DNA from: Saccharothrix sp. NRRL B-16314
GTDB taxonomy: Bacteria > Actinomycetota > Actinomycetes > Mycobacteriales > Pseudonocardiaceae
Reading direction: 5' to 3'
Length of the DNA: 64,000 nucleotides
Assembly: GCF_000716595.1 (NCBI RefSeq)
Contig: NZ_JNXC01000024.1
Span: 1-64,000 of the forward strand
Positions within the stretch are counted from its first letter, which is position 1; every line of letters starts with the position of its first letter. Below are positions 41,439 through 50,122 of this stretch, piece after piece. Position numbers and translations under genes: made by a program. The notes below the pieces were generated by a model. The model was not told the DNA's origin, ran no database searches, and saw only the letters and a program-made list of their open reading frames with translations.

Positions 41439-42602
41439 CTACCTCGCCCGGCCCCGCGAGTTCCGGGTCCGGTGGTGGGTGGCTCGCCAGCGGGAGTGGT
41501 GGGCGGCGGATTCGGCGGCGGCTGCGGCGAGGACGGGCGCGGGCAGGGGTTCGGCGCACCACGCGCGGAGGACGGTGGCCATCTCGGTGACGAAGCGGGT
41601 GCCGGTCGGGGTCAGGGCGCCGCTGGTCAGGAGGGTGTCGGCGGTGGCCAGGGCGGCTGAACGCCACCGCGCGTACTCGGCTTGCGCGGCCGGGCCGGTG
41701 CGCGAACGCCAGAAACCCGCCACGCCCAGGTGCGCGTACGTGCCGTGCAGGAGGCCCGCCGCCGGACGTGGGTCCTCACGCCAAGGCGCGTAGAACACGG
41801 CGTCGGGCGTCGGTTCGACCAGCGCGAACAGGTCCGTCAACGCCACCAGCTTGCTGTGCTGCGCCTCGTGCACGAGCGTCACGGCCAGGGTCTCCGGGTC
41901 CGGCATGGGTGACAGGAACACGCAGCCGAACGCGTCGGCCAACGTCGCGCTGCTCGTTCCGGCGGGCGACGACGGCATCGGCGTCAGGACCGAGACGACC
42001 TCCGCGAACTCCAGGGCCGACGCCGGGTGGTCACGGGTCAGCAGGGCCCAAGCCGCCTGGACGGCGTCACGCCACCACCCGGGGTCGACGGAACGGGCGA
42101 CCGGGAGCTCGGGCGGCACCCCGCCACCCGCCCACAGGTCCAGCTGCACCGCGAACCCGCCGAGGTCGATCTCCGGCAACGGCTCGTAGGCCAACCCCGG
42201 CCCGACCACCACACCCAACGACGGCAACGAGAACACCGACACCGGCGGGAACTCCAGGTCCACCGCCATCCCCGCCCGCACCGCCGCCGCAGCCGCGGTG
42301 AACGCCAACTCGGCCGGCCGCGCAGCCGCACCCCGCCGCACCGCCAACGCCGTCCGGGTGGCCCAAGCACCGACCGACGGGTGGTCCAGCACCCGGTCCA
42401 CCGCCTCCGGCGCCACCCGGGCCACCTCGCACAGCAGCGAGAACGCGGGCCGCGCCGCCGGGTCCGCGGCGATCGACCGGATCATCAGCAACGTCCGGCT
42501 CCGCCGCGCCAACCTCAGCGTCCGCACGGCCGACACCCCGCCCCCGCCCCGCGCGAGAGCCGTGAAGTCCGCTGCCGAAACCCGGAACGGCGCAACGGTC
42601 AC
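41439..42602 (-). CDS. HExxH-motif peptide-modifying protein of the FxSxx-COOH system
   Basis: The 387-residue protein starts at a GTG overlapping the radical SAM stop (GTGA). It has the LVHEAQHSKLVAL motif (His245, Glu246, His249) with later acidic and His residues (FYAPWREDPRPAAGLLHGTYAH). The family (TIGR04267-like) was first called a putative protease; relatives are now described as alpha-ketoglutarate-dependent peptide beta-hydroxylases. It is the second gene after fxsB in a leftward operon and should modify the FxSxx peptide encoded divergently at 43923. Confidence 0.85.
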   Translation of the reverse strand: MTVAPFRVSAADFTALARGGGGVSAVRTLRLARRSRTLLMIRSIAADPAARPAFSLLCEVARVAPEAVDRVLDHPSVGAWATRTALAVRRGAAARPAELAFTAAAAAVRAGMAVDLEFPPVSVFSLPSLGVVVGPGLAYEPLPEIDLGGFAVQLDLWAGGGVPPELPVARSVDPGWWRDAVQAAWALLTRDHPASALEFAEVVSVLTPMPSSPAGTSSATLADAFGCVFLSPMPDPETLAVTLVHEAQHSKLVALTDLFALVEPTPDAVFYAPWREDPRPAAGLLHGTYAHLGVAGFWRSRTGPAAQAEYARWRSAALATADTLLTSGALTPTGTRFVTEMATVLRAWCAEPLPAPVLAAAAAESAAHHSRWRATHHRTRNSRGRAR

Positions 42603-43714
42603 GCCAACGCCGCCAGGTCCGCCGCCACGCGCGACCGCACGTGCGCGATCAGCCGCAGCAGGTCCGGGCAGTACACCGAAGGCCGGTCGAACCCCGCACC
42701 CTCCCGGAACCGGTGCGCCCGCAGCCCACCGCCGCAGGCCCGCACCACCGGACACCGACGGCACTCCGCGGACAAGCCCGCCGCCCCGGAACGCGCGGCC
42801 AGCACCGAGGGCAGGTCCAGCGCCGCGTCGAACGGATCACGCGTCACGTGCAGCCCGGTCGCGGAAGCCGCGGGGGAGGAGGACGCCAGGATGTCCGACG
42901 CCTCGATCGAACCGTCGGTCTCCACCACCACCTGACCGGACGGGCTCAAGCCGATCCCCTCCACCCCCGAATCACCGCCCAGCAACACCGCCAACAACTC
43001 CTCGAACACCCGCACCCGCGTGACCGGCCTCGGGTACCACGCGTCGAACACAGCGATCAGCCACTCCGCGTACGGCGTGGCGGACGACCCGGCGACCCGA
43101 CCGGGCGGCGGTGACGACCAGTTGCCGTGCGGCAGCAGGAAATCCACCACCGGCGGCGAGAATTCCAGCAACGACTCGTAGGTGCGCACCGGGTCGTTCC
43201 CCACATCCACCACGCACAACAGCCCGCCGTACACCCCCGGGAACGACCGCAGCGACTCCAACGCCGCCCGCACCGCCGCCCAACTCCCCGTGCCGTCCGG
43301 CCGCACGCGGTGCCGGTCGTGCGCTTCCGGTGTGCCGTCCACGCTCACCCCGACCCGCACACCGAGCGCCGAGAACAGCTCCAGGAATTCGCGGTCGAGC
43401 AATGTGGCGTTCGTCTGCACCGTGAACCGGACCGGAACGGGCACCACCGAACGGAACCGCGCCACCAGCGCGCCGAGCGCCGCAGGACCGGCCAGCAGCG
43501 GTTCCCCGCCGTGCAGCACCACTTCCACGTCGGACAACCCGTGCCCGCGCACGTGTTCCGCCACCCGTTCGGCGGTGTGCGCGACGATCAGCGGCGACAT
43601 CGCCCGCGGCCGGGACCGCCACCGCTGGTCGGCCAGTTCGTAGACGTAGCAGTAGTCGCACGCCAGGTTGCACCGGCCGTGCACCTTCACCACGAACTGG
43701 CGGAACGGCGCCAT
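42599..43714 (-). CDS. fxsB: FxsB-type radical SAM/SPASM peptide maturase
   Basis: The 371-residue protein has the radical SAM cysteines Cys15, Cys19 and Cys22 (CNLACDYCYVYE), then VEVVLHGGEPLLAG, QTNATLLD and GVSVDGTPEAHDRHR. A C-terminal SPASM domain has ECRRCPVVRACGGGLRAH and a final YC for auxiliary clusters. FxsB enzymes install a three-residue cyclophane cross-link between Phe and Ser in C-terminal FxSxx motifs. The ATG at 43714 puts the conserved FRQFVVKVHGRCNLACDYCY at the N-terminus. It is divergent from a precursor ending FESSL; the 208-bp gap between them should carry both promoters. Confidence 0.93.
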   Translation of the reverse strand: MAPFRQFVVKVHGRCNLACDYCYVYELADQRWRSRPRAMSPLIVAHTAERVAEHVRGHGLSDVEVVLHGGEPLLAGPAALGALVARFRSVVPVPVRFTVQTNATLLDREFLELFSALGVRVGVSVDGTPEAHDRHRVRPDGTGSWAAVRAALESLRSFPGVYGGLLCVVDVGNDPVRTYESLLEFSPPVVDFLLPHGNWSSPPPGRVAGSSATPYAEWLIAVFDAWYPRPVTRVRVFEELLAVLLGGDSGVEGIGLSPSGQVVVETDGSIEASDILASSSPAASATGLHVTRDPFDAALDLPSVLAARSGAAGLSAECRRCPVVRACGGGLRAHRFREGAGFDRPSVYCPDLLRLIAHVRSRVAADLAALA

Positions 43715-43922
43715 TTTCCTTTCACCCCACCCCACGAGCAATCAAAACCAGAACCCCCACAAGCAACCAAACACAGCCCGCCGCGCCGCTGCCTCCGCCA
43801 ATCGGTGGATTCCGGACGCTGACCGTTGTCGTTCACTACGATGGAAGTACGGCGTCGGCGGGGCCGGCAATGCGGCGACCGACGACAAACCCGCAGCATT
43901 GCGGTGAGGGGGTACACCGGAC

Positions 43923-44090
43923 ATGGTGGAGGAACCCGTTCTGGAGTCGGAACTCCTGGACGTCACAGGGGTGGACCTGGCCCGACTGGCCGACTTGCCG
44001 GAGACCGCGCTGCGCGCCGCGCTGCACCGGATCCTGGTGGAGAACGCCGAACTGCCCAACCGGTTCGCCGCGTTCGAGAGTTCGCTGTGA
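43923..44090 (+). CDS. fxsA: FXSXX-COOH precursor peptide
   Basis: The 55-residue peptide begins MVEEPVLESELLDVTG and ends RFAAFESSL, so the last five residues are Phe-Glu-Ser-Ser-Leu, the FxSxx motif at the free C-terminus. The middle (VDLARLADLPETALRAALHR) matches the helical leader common to the family. A GAGGGGG ribosome binding site (43906-43912) precedes the ATG. Phe51 and Ser53 are the predicted cross-link pair for the divergent FxsB enzyme. The gene is too short for most automatic callers. Confidence 0.9.
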   Translation: MVEEPVLESELLDVTGVDLARLADLPETALRAALHRILVENAELPNRFAAFESSL

Positions 44091-44184
44091 GCGGGGCCAT
44101 TCGGGTGAAACGCGGCTGAGTCACGGGCGCGAAGGCCCGTGATCCCGGTATTCCCAAGTCCCCCGGCCGCTCTGGAGCAAGCAG

Positions 44185-47100
44185 ATGAGCACCCCGCGCA
44201 CCACCCCGGCCCACACCGGGGTCGCCGCCTTCCTGTCCGCGACCGGCGGCACCGGCCGCACCAGCGCGGTGGCGAACCTGGCGTGGACGCTGGCCGCGGC
44301 CGGGCAGCGGGTCCTGGTGGTGGACTGGGGTTCCGAGGTGCCGCGGGTCCGCGAGTACCTGGAGCCGTTCCTGGTCGACCGCCTCGCCCTGCCGGAGGGG
44401 GTGGGCCGCGGCCTGCTCGCCGCGTACCGGTCGGACCCGACGCGCGACGAGGAACCGGCGCCCGCGGTCGAGCGGTTCGCGCCGCCCGCCGGCGACGTGG
44501 CGGGGGCGGGCCACATCGACGTGGTGTCACCGGTCGCGGCGACCCGGCCGGACACCGGTGACGCGGGCGTGATCGCCGACCTGCGCGCGCGGCTCGCGGA
44601 GTCCGACTACGACCAGGTGCTGATCGACGCGCCGACCGGGGCCGGTGACGAGTCGCTGACCCTGATCGCGACGCTGTGCGACCTCGCCGTCGTGTGCTTC
44701 CGACCGCGTCCCAGGGCCATCGCCGACGCGGCGGACCTGGCCGCGCGGCTGCGCAAGAAGGCGCCGATCCGGATCGACGTGGTGCCGGTGGCGACCCTGT
44801 TCGACGACGCCGACGAGCAGTCCCGCGCCCGGCGCATCCGGTCCGCGATCCACTCCGCGTTCGCCGAACTGCTCGCGGGGCAGGCGAAGCGGGTGCCGGA
44901 CGGCGGTTCGATCGAGATCCCGTACCGCCCGTTCGACGCGTTCGACCCGCTGCTCGCGATCCTGGTCGAGGAACCGGGCAGCGGCGGCGCGCTGGAAGCC
45001 CAGTACGGCAGGCTCGCGGCGGCGGTGACGGGCGGCGCGGTGACCGAGCCCGCGCCGGTGTCGCCGGTGCTGCGCTCCCGCTACCGGCGGGTGTTCGGGC
45101 TGACGTCGACGGACGAACCGGATCGCGTGGTCGTCGTGCACGCACCGCGTGACCGGGCCTGGGCGGACTGGGTGCGCGGCCAGTTGGCCCGCGCGGGAGC
45201 GCAGGTCCGCGGGTCGGCCGGTGCGGCGGAGTGGTTCGAGGCCGACGTGCCGCCGGGCGTGGTGGTGCTGTCGTCGCCGCACCTCGGCCCGGTGGAGCTG
45301 CCCGACCGCCCGCTGACGATCCTCCGGCTCGCCTTGTCCGACGACGAGCCGGTGGACGGCGCGCTGTCCGTGCACGAGCACACCCCGGAGGCGTTGAGCG
45401 CCCGGCTGGTCGGCCACTTCGGCCTGATCGACCGGCCCGGCACGGTGCACGAACCCGGCATGCGGGTGCCCGGCAGCCACCCGCAGGTGTTCGAACTACC
45501 GCCGCGCCACCCCGCGTTCGTGGGCCGTGACGACGACCTGGAGGCGTTGCGCGACCAGTTCGTCGAGGCCGGCGACGAACGGGCCGTGATCACGGTCAAC
45601 GGCGTGCCCGGCGTCGGCAAGAGCGAACTCGCGCTGGAGTACGCCTACCGGTTCTCGTCGGACTACGCGGCGGTGTGGTGGCTGTCCGCGCACGACCGGC
45701 AGTCGGTGCTGAGCGGCCTCGCCGACCTGGCCGTCCGGCTGCGCCACCCCGGCTCGACCGACTACGGCACGCTGTCCGCGCTCGAACGGCTGACGAGCGA
45801 CCCGGTGTACGCGCGGTTCCTGCTCGTCTACGACAACGCCGACGACCCGGACCTGATCGCGGACCTGCTGCCGACCGGCGGGACCGGCCACGTGCTGATC
45901 ACCTCCGGCCCGGTGGACGGTTCGGTGGAGCTGGTCCCGCTGCGCGCGGACGACAGCGTGCGCCTGCTGCTCGACCGCGTGCCGGGGCTGACCGCGGACG
46001 ACGCGCGGCGGGTCGCGGACGCCGTCGACCACCTGCCGCTCTCGCTGGACCTGGCGTCGTCGTGGCTGGACGAGACGGCACGGGCCGAGGTGGGCACGGG
46101 GTCGCGCAACGCGGACGCGGCGACGTGGGCCACCCGCACCCTGTTCGAACGCCTCGACCGGTCCGACTCCGGCGGTGTGGCGCGGGTCGTCGACCTCGCG
46201 GTGGACTCGTTGCGGGCCAACGCGACCGGCCGGCTGGCCGTGCTGGTCGCGCAGCTGTGCGCGTTCCTGTCGCCGGAGGGCGCGGACCTGGGGCTGGTGC
46301 GCTCGCCCGCGTTCCTGGGCCGGGTGATCACCGCGGGCGGCGTGGACGCGGTGCCGCTGGAGCTGGACGCCGCCGAGATCGACCGCGTGCTCTGGTACGG
46401 CGCGCGGTACGGGCTGTTCCGCGTCGACTGGGGCGACCAGTACTCGCTGCGCCTGCACCGCGTCGTGCAGCGGGCGCTGCGCGACCGGATGACCCTGGCG
46501 GAGCGGGACGCGCGGCAGGCGGATGTGCTGAGCGCGCTGGCCGCCCTGGCTCCGACGGAGGTGGAGGACAAGTCACCGACCAGGCGCGCCCGGTTCGCCG
46601 AGCTGCAGAAGCACGTCATCCCGTCCGGTGCGATGGGCAGCGCCGACCCGAAGGTGCGGCGCTGGCTGGTCAACCAGGTCCGGTTCCTGTTCACGGACGG
46701 CGGCGCGGGTGTGCGCCGGGCGGCGGTGGGGCCGGGTCGCGCGCTGCTGGAGGCGTGGACGCGGCGGTTCGGCCCGGCCGACCCGCTGCGCAACCGGCTG
46801 GCCACCGAACTGGCCAACGTGCACCGCATCCTGGGTGACCCGGTGGAGGCGCTGAGGCTGGACGACCTGGCGCTGGCCCAGCAGCGGCGGGCCCTGGACC
46901 TCACCCACCCGAGGCCGCTGATCACCGCGCGCGGTCGCGGTGGCGACCTGCGCGGGCTCGGCCTGTTCGCGGAGGCGCTGGCCGAGGACCAGGCGACCTG
47001 GGAGGGCCTGCGCTCGGTGCTCGGCGACGACCACCCGGACACCCGCCGCGCCGCGAACAACCTGGCCGCGTCGATGTTCCTGTCCGGTGACGCGGCGGGC

Positions 47101-47895
47101 GCGCTCGCCGTGGAGGAGGACAACTTCCGCCGACGCCGACGCCTGTTCGGCACCGGCGACGTGCGCACGTGGTCGACGCTGGCCCAGCTCGGGCTGTACC
47201 AGCGCGAGCTGGGCCGCTACCCGGACGCCCTGGAATCGCTGATGACCGCGTCGCAGCAGTTGCAGGCGCTGCGGCCGGAGCTGAACCAGACCCAGGTCGG
47301 CGTGCACTGGAACTACGCGATCGCGTTGCGGCTGGCGGGCAGGCCCAAGGCGGCCAAGGAGCGCACCGGCAAGGCGTTGCGCGACTACCGCGAACTCCTC
47401 GGTCCGCACCACCCGTACACGCTGGGGTGCGCGCTGAGCTTCGCCTCCGACCACCGCCGGATCGGCATCGACCCGGAGCTGGCGGTGGAGCTGGCGCGCA
47501 TCGCGTTGACCGGGTTCCAGCAGCACGTCGGCCTGCGCGACGACCACCCGTTCGTCGCGCTGTGCAAGCTCGGGCTCGGCCTGGCGCTGCGCGGCGCGGG
47601 TGACTTCACCGGCGCGGTGAACCACGTCGCGGCGGCGACCGGGACCCTGCGCGCACGGCTCGGCGACACGCACCCGTGGACCCTGGCGGCGGCCGTCGAC
47701 GAGGCGCGGGTGGCCGCCGCGGCGGGTGACGCGGACCGGGCCGCCGAACTGATCTCGGAAACGCACACCGACTGCGTGGAGTTCCTGGGGCACGATCACC
47801 CGCACACCGCCGCGGCGGCGCACAACCTGCGGCTCGCGGCACACCCGACCGACCAGGACTGGCGGGAGTGCGATGTCGACATCCCGCACACCTGA
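44185..47895 (+). CDS. FxSxx-system STAND protein: ParA-like, TIR, NB-ARC and TPR domains
   Basis: The 1236-residue protein has four parts. A ParA/MinD-like ATPase (1-280) has FLSATGGTGRTSAVA, with Arg in the place of the Walker lysine, and VLVVDWGSEV. A TIR-like domain (about 312-430) begins VVVVHAPRDRAWADWV. An NB-ARC ATPase has Walker A GVPGVGKS at 473-480 and FLLVYDNADD as Walker B. A TPR-rich C-terminal third carries repeats with DDHPDTRRAANNLA and HHPYTLGCALSFA. Large TPR proteins of this kind accompany FxSxx-COOH peptides. The NLR-like plan suggests a signal-sensing switch, possibly triggered by or acting with the modified peptide. It starts 94 bases after the precursor gene. Confidence 0.88.
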   Translation: MSTPRTTPAHTGVAAFLSATGGTGRTSAVANLAWTLAAAGQRVLVVDWGSEVPRVREYLEPFLVDRLALPEGVGRGLLAAYRSDPTRDEEPAPAVERFAPPAGDVAGAGHIDVVSPVAATRPDTGDAGVIADLRARLAESDYDQVLIDAPTGAGDESLTLIATLCDLAVVCFRPRPRAIADAADLAARLRKKAPIRIDVVPVATLFDDADEQSRARRIRSAIHSAFAELLAGQAKRVPDGGSIEIPYRPFDAFDPLLAILVEEPGSGGALEAQYGRLAAAVTGGAVTEPAPVSPVLRSRYRRVFGLTSTDEPDRVVVVHAPRDRAWADWVRGQLARAGAQVRGSAGAAEWFEADVPPGVVVLSSPHLGPVELPDRPLTILRLALSDDEPVDGALSVHEHTPEALSARLVGHFGLIDRPGTVHEPGMRVPGSHPQVFELPPRHPAFVGRDDDLEALRDQFVEAGDERAVITVNGVPGVGKSELALEYAYRFSSDYAAVWWLSAHDRQSVLSGLADLAVRLRHPGSTDYGTLSALERLTSDPVYARFLLVYDNADDPDLIADLLPTGGTGHVLITSGPVDGSVELVPLRADDSVRLLLDRVPGLTADDARRVADAVDHLPLSLDLASSWLDETARAEVGTGSRNADAATWATRTLFERLDRSDSGGVARVVDLAVDSLRANATGRLAVLVAQLCAFLSPEGADLGLVRSPAFLGRVITAGGVDAVPLELDAAEIDRVLWYGARYGLFRVDWGDQYSLRLHRVVQRALRDRMTLAERDARQADVLSALAALAPTEVEDKSPTRRARFAELQKHVIPSGAMGSADPKVRRWLVNQVRFLFTDGGAGVRRAAVGPGRALLEAWTRRFGPADPLRNRLATELANVHRILGDPVEALRLDDLALAQQRRALDLTHPRPLITARGRGGDLRGLGLFAEALAEDQATWEGLRSVLGDDHPDTRRAANNLAASMFLSGDAAGALAVEEDNFRRRRRLFGTGDVRTWSTLAQLGLYQRELGRYPDALESLMTASQQLQALRPELNQTQVGVHWNYAIALRLAGRPKAAKERTGKALRDYRELLGPHHPYTLGCALSFASDHRRIGIDPELAVELARIALTGFQQHVGLRDDHPFVALCKLGLGLALRGAGDFTGAVNHVAAATGTLRARLGDTHPWTLAAAVDEARVAAAAGDADRAAELISETHTDCVEFLGHDHPHTAAAAHNLRLAAHPTDQDWRECDVDIPHT

Positions 47896-47914
47896 GGGCG
47901 CAGGAGGGACCGGC

Positions 47915-48877
47915 GTGGAGCTGCACGAGGAGCAGGCCGAGCACGTCGGCCCGGAGTTCGACCTGGCCAGGCAGGCGTGCGTCGCGGCGATCCGGGAGAC
48001 ACCGGCGCTGCACTACCTCGCGCACTACAGCAGCGGCGTGTTCGACTTCGGCGTCGACGCCCTAGGCGACCCGGGGCCCGCGCCCGACGCGCTGCCCGGC
48101 GGCACCCGGCGCGAGGAGCTGAAGCGGCTCGGCCGGCACCTGACGTTCCAGGTCGCCACGCTCGACCGGACCTTGCAGGAAGTGCGCACCGGGCGGCTCA
48201 TCCGGACCGTGCTGCACACCGGGGAAGGCGCGTTGTTCTGCGATTCCGTCGTGCCGACCGAGCACGTCGTCGGCCTGGTGCTGGACCACGCGGGCGCCGG
48301 TCCGCTGTTCGGCCACCCGGCGGTGGACGAGGCGGACCGCGCGGTGGCCGGGCTCGCCACCCGGCTGCGCGGCCAGCTCAGCCTCGGCTCGCTCAACCCC
48401 GGCGGGTGGGAGACCTCGGCGGACGTCGTGGCGCTGCCGGTGGACGACGAGGCGCAGCCGCACGTGACGGTGGGGGACGGGCCGCTCGCGTCGCGCCTGG
48501 AGTCGGTGCGGGCGACCGACCTGCACCTGGTGGCGCACGTGGTGGACGGCGAGGTGTGGGCGATGGTCGACTGCCTCGGCGACCCGTCGCTGGCGCCGTT
48601 CTTCAAGCAGGTCACCGTGGACGCGCGGCGCCGGTTCTACCACGGGTTCGCGCAGGAGCTCGGTGCGTTGGCCACCAAGCTGAACCGGGCGGTGAACCCC
48701 GTCGCCGGCGGGTTGATGGAACGGCTCGTGCTGGACGTCGAGATGGGCGCGATCTACTACTACCGGCTGCGGCCGGGGGAGTACCTCGTCGGCGTGACGA
48801 TCGACCAGGCGCGGGTGCGCGCGGCGGACGACCGGATGTCCGCCCTGGCCGCGGAACTCACTCCAACCGGTCCTTGA
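47915..48877 (+). CDS. Unknown protein coupled to the FxSxx STAND gene
   Basis: The 320-residue protein begins at GTG 47915, supported by AGGAGGG (47902-47908); an ATG at 47873 inside the previous gene is less likely. It lies 19 bases after the STAND gene stop, so the two are co-translated. I do not recognise the family. Strand-helix-strand patterns (TVLHTGEGALFCDSVVPTEH, then VVGLVLDH; later MERLVLDVEMGAIYYYRLRP with YLVGVTIDQARV) hint at roadblock/longin-like alpha-beta folds. It could be a scaffold or partner of the STAND protein. Confidence 0.7.
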   Translation: MELHEEQAEHVGPEFDLARQACVAAIRETPALHYLAHYSSGVFDFGVDALGDPGPAPDALPGGTRREELKRLGRHLTFQVATLDRTLQEVRTGRLIRTVLHTGEGALFCDSVVPTEHVVGLVLDHAGAGPLFGHPAVDEADRAVAGLATRLRGQLSLGSLNPGGWETSADVVALPVDDEAQPHVTVGDGPLASRLESVRATDLHLVAHVVDGEVWAMVDCLGDPSLAPFFKQVTVDARRRFYHGFAQELGALATKLNRAVNPVAGGLMERLVLDVEMGAIYYYRLRPGEYLVGVTIDQARVRAADDRMSALAAELTPTGP

Positions 48878-48908
48878 ACGCTCATCCAACCCTGCCTACC
48901 GTGTAGTG

Positions 48909-50108
48909 GTGACGCCCGTGACCCGTTCGGCCGCGCTCCTGTCGGCCCTCGGCGCGGGCTGGATCGCGGCGTCGCAGCTCGGGTTGAGCGACGTCGACCA
49001 GTCGCCCGCGTACGGGTTCTTCATCACCGCGCTGCTCGGTTTCGGGCTGTACGCGAGCACCAGCGGGATCGTGATCGCGGAGTTCCGCCGGCAGTTGCGG
49101 ACCGTCGTGATCGCGGTGACGCTCGGCGTGCTGGCGAAGGTCGCGTTGATCTTCGGCGTGATGTTCTTCGTGTTCCGCGATCCGCAGCACCTGGTCCTGG
49201 CGGTGGCGGTGGCGCAGATCGACCCGCTGTCGGTCGCCGCGATGCGGGTCAAGTCGAAGATGTCGGACTCGGCGAAGGCGCTGCTGTCCGCGTGGGCGTC
49301 GTTCGACGACCCGATCACCGTGCTGCTCACCGTGTACATCACGGCGTACGCGCTCCGAGGTGGCGGCGCGGTCGGCGGCGTGGGGTCGTTCGCGGTGAAC
49401 CTCGTGCTGAACCTCGCGTTGGCCGGGGTGGCGTTCATGCTGTGGACGTTGGTGCGTGGGCGGGTGCGCCGGGCGGAAGAGAGCGGGCGGCGGGTCCGGT
49501 ACGCGGTGCGCGCGGTGATGGTGGTGGCCGTCCTGGCACTCGGGTTCGTGGCGGTGCAGTACTCGTTGCTGCTGGCGTTGGCCTTGCTGGGCCTGTTCTT
49601 CCGGCCGAACCTGGGGCGGTGGGTGGACGGGCTGGCGGAGGCGGGCATGTTCCTGGCGATCGCCGCCGTCGGCCTGGTGCTGGCCGCCGAGTTCAGCTGG
49701 ACGTCGGCCCTCGTCGGCGTGGTCCTCGGTGTCGCCGCATTCGCCGCGCAGTCCGTGGTCGCCTTCGCGTTGACCGCGCCTCGACAGTGGCGCGGCGACC
49801 GGGTGCGCCTCGCGCTGGGCCAGCAGAACGGCCTGACCGCGATCATCCTGGCGCTGCTGCTGGAACCGACGTTCCCCGGCGCCATCGCCGTGGTCGCGCC
49901 CGCCGTGGTCGCGGTGAACCTCCTCAACGCCGTCACCAACGGCGCCTACGACCGCCTGCGCCCACCCCGCCCCGCGCTCGGGAACCCGTCCGGCGCAGCG
50001 CTCGAACGCACACCCCGCCCAAACCACGCCCCTGCGCAGCACCGACCTCGCCCCACCCCGGCGGCCACCCCTCGGCCTGCCTTCCCCCGCACCAACCCCA
50101 CGCCCTGA
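48909..50108 (+). CDS. Cation:proton antiporter (CPA family)
   Basis: The 399-residue protein has about ten hydrophobic segments and the CPA-type carboxylate motifs QIDPLSVAAMRVKSKM and SAWASFDDPITVLL, and later ALGQQNGLTAIILALL. The C-terminal 60 residues are Pro/Arg-rich and presumably cytoplasmic. It probably exchanges Na+ or K+ for protons. It starts with GTG (48909 or the adjacent 48906), 31 bases after the unknown FxSxx partner gene, and ends 14 bases before a convergent ATPase gene. Confidence 0.85.
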   Translation: MTPVTRSAALLSALGAGWIAASQLGLSDVDQSPAYGFFITALLGFGLYASTSGIVIAEFRRQLRTVVIAVTLGVLAKVALIFGVMFFVFRDPQHLVLAVAVAQIDPLSVAAMRVKSKMSDSAKALLSAWASFDDPITVLLTVYITAYALRGGGAVGGVGSFAVNLVLNLALAGVAFMLWTLVRGRVRRAEESGRRVRYAVRAVMVVAVLALGFVAVQYSLLLALALLGLFFRPNLGRWVDGLAEAGMFLAIAAVGLVLAAEFSWTSALVGVVLGVAAFAAQSVVAFALTAPRQWRGDRVRLALGQQNGLTAIILALLLEPTFPGAIAVVAPAVVAVNLLNAVTNGAYDRLRPPRPALGNPSGAALERTPRPNHAPAQHRPRPTPAATPRPAFPRTNPTP

Positions 50109-50122
50109 GCGGTGAACCCGGG

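Noticed and set aside
38225-41590. Open frame of about 1121 codons opposite the nuclease-helicase
   Set aside because: Composition is dominated by Arg, Val, Gln and His with no recognisable motif, while the minus strand has complete nuclease and helicase motifs.
41439-42602. HExxH protein as a metalloprotease
   Set aside because: The operon with FxsB and the sequence around HEAQH fit the peptide-modifying family better than a protease, though peptidase activity cannot be excluded from sequence alone.
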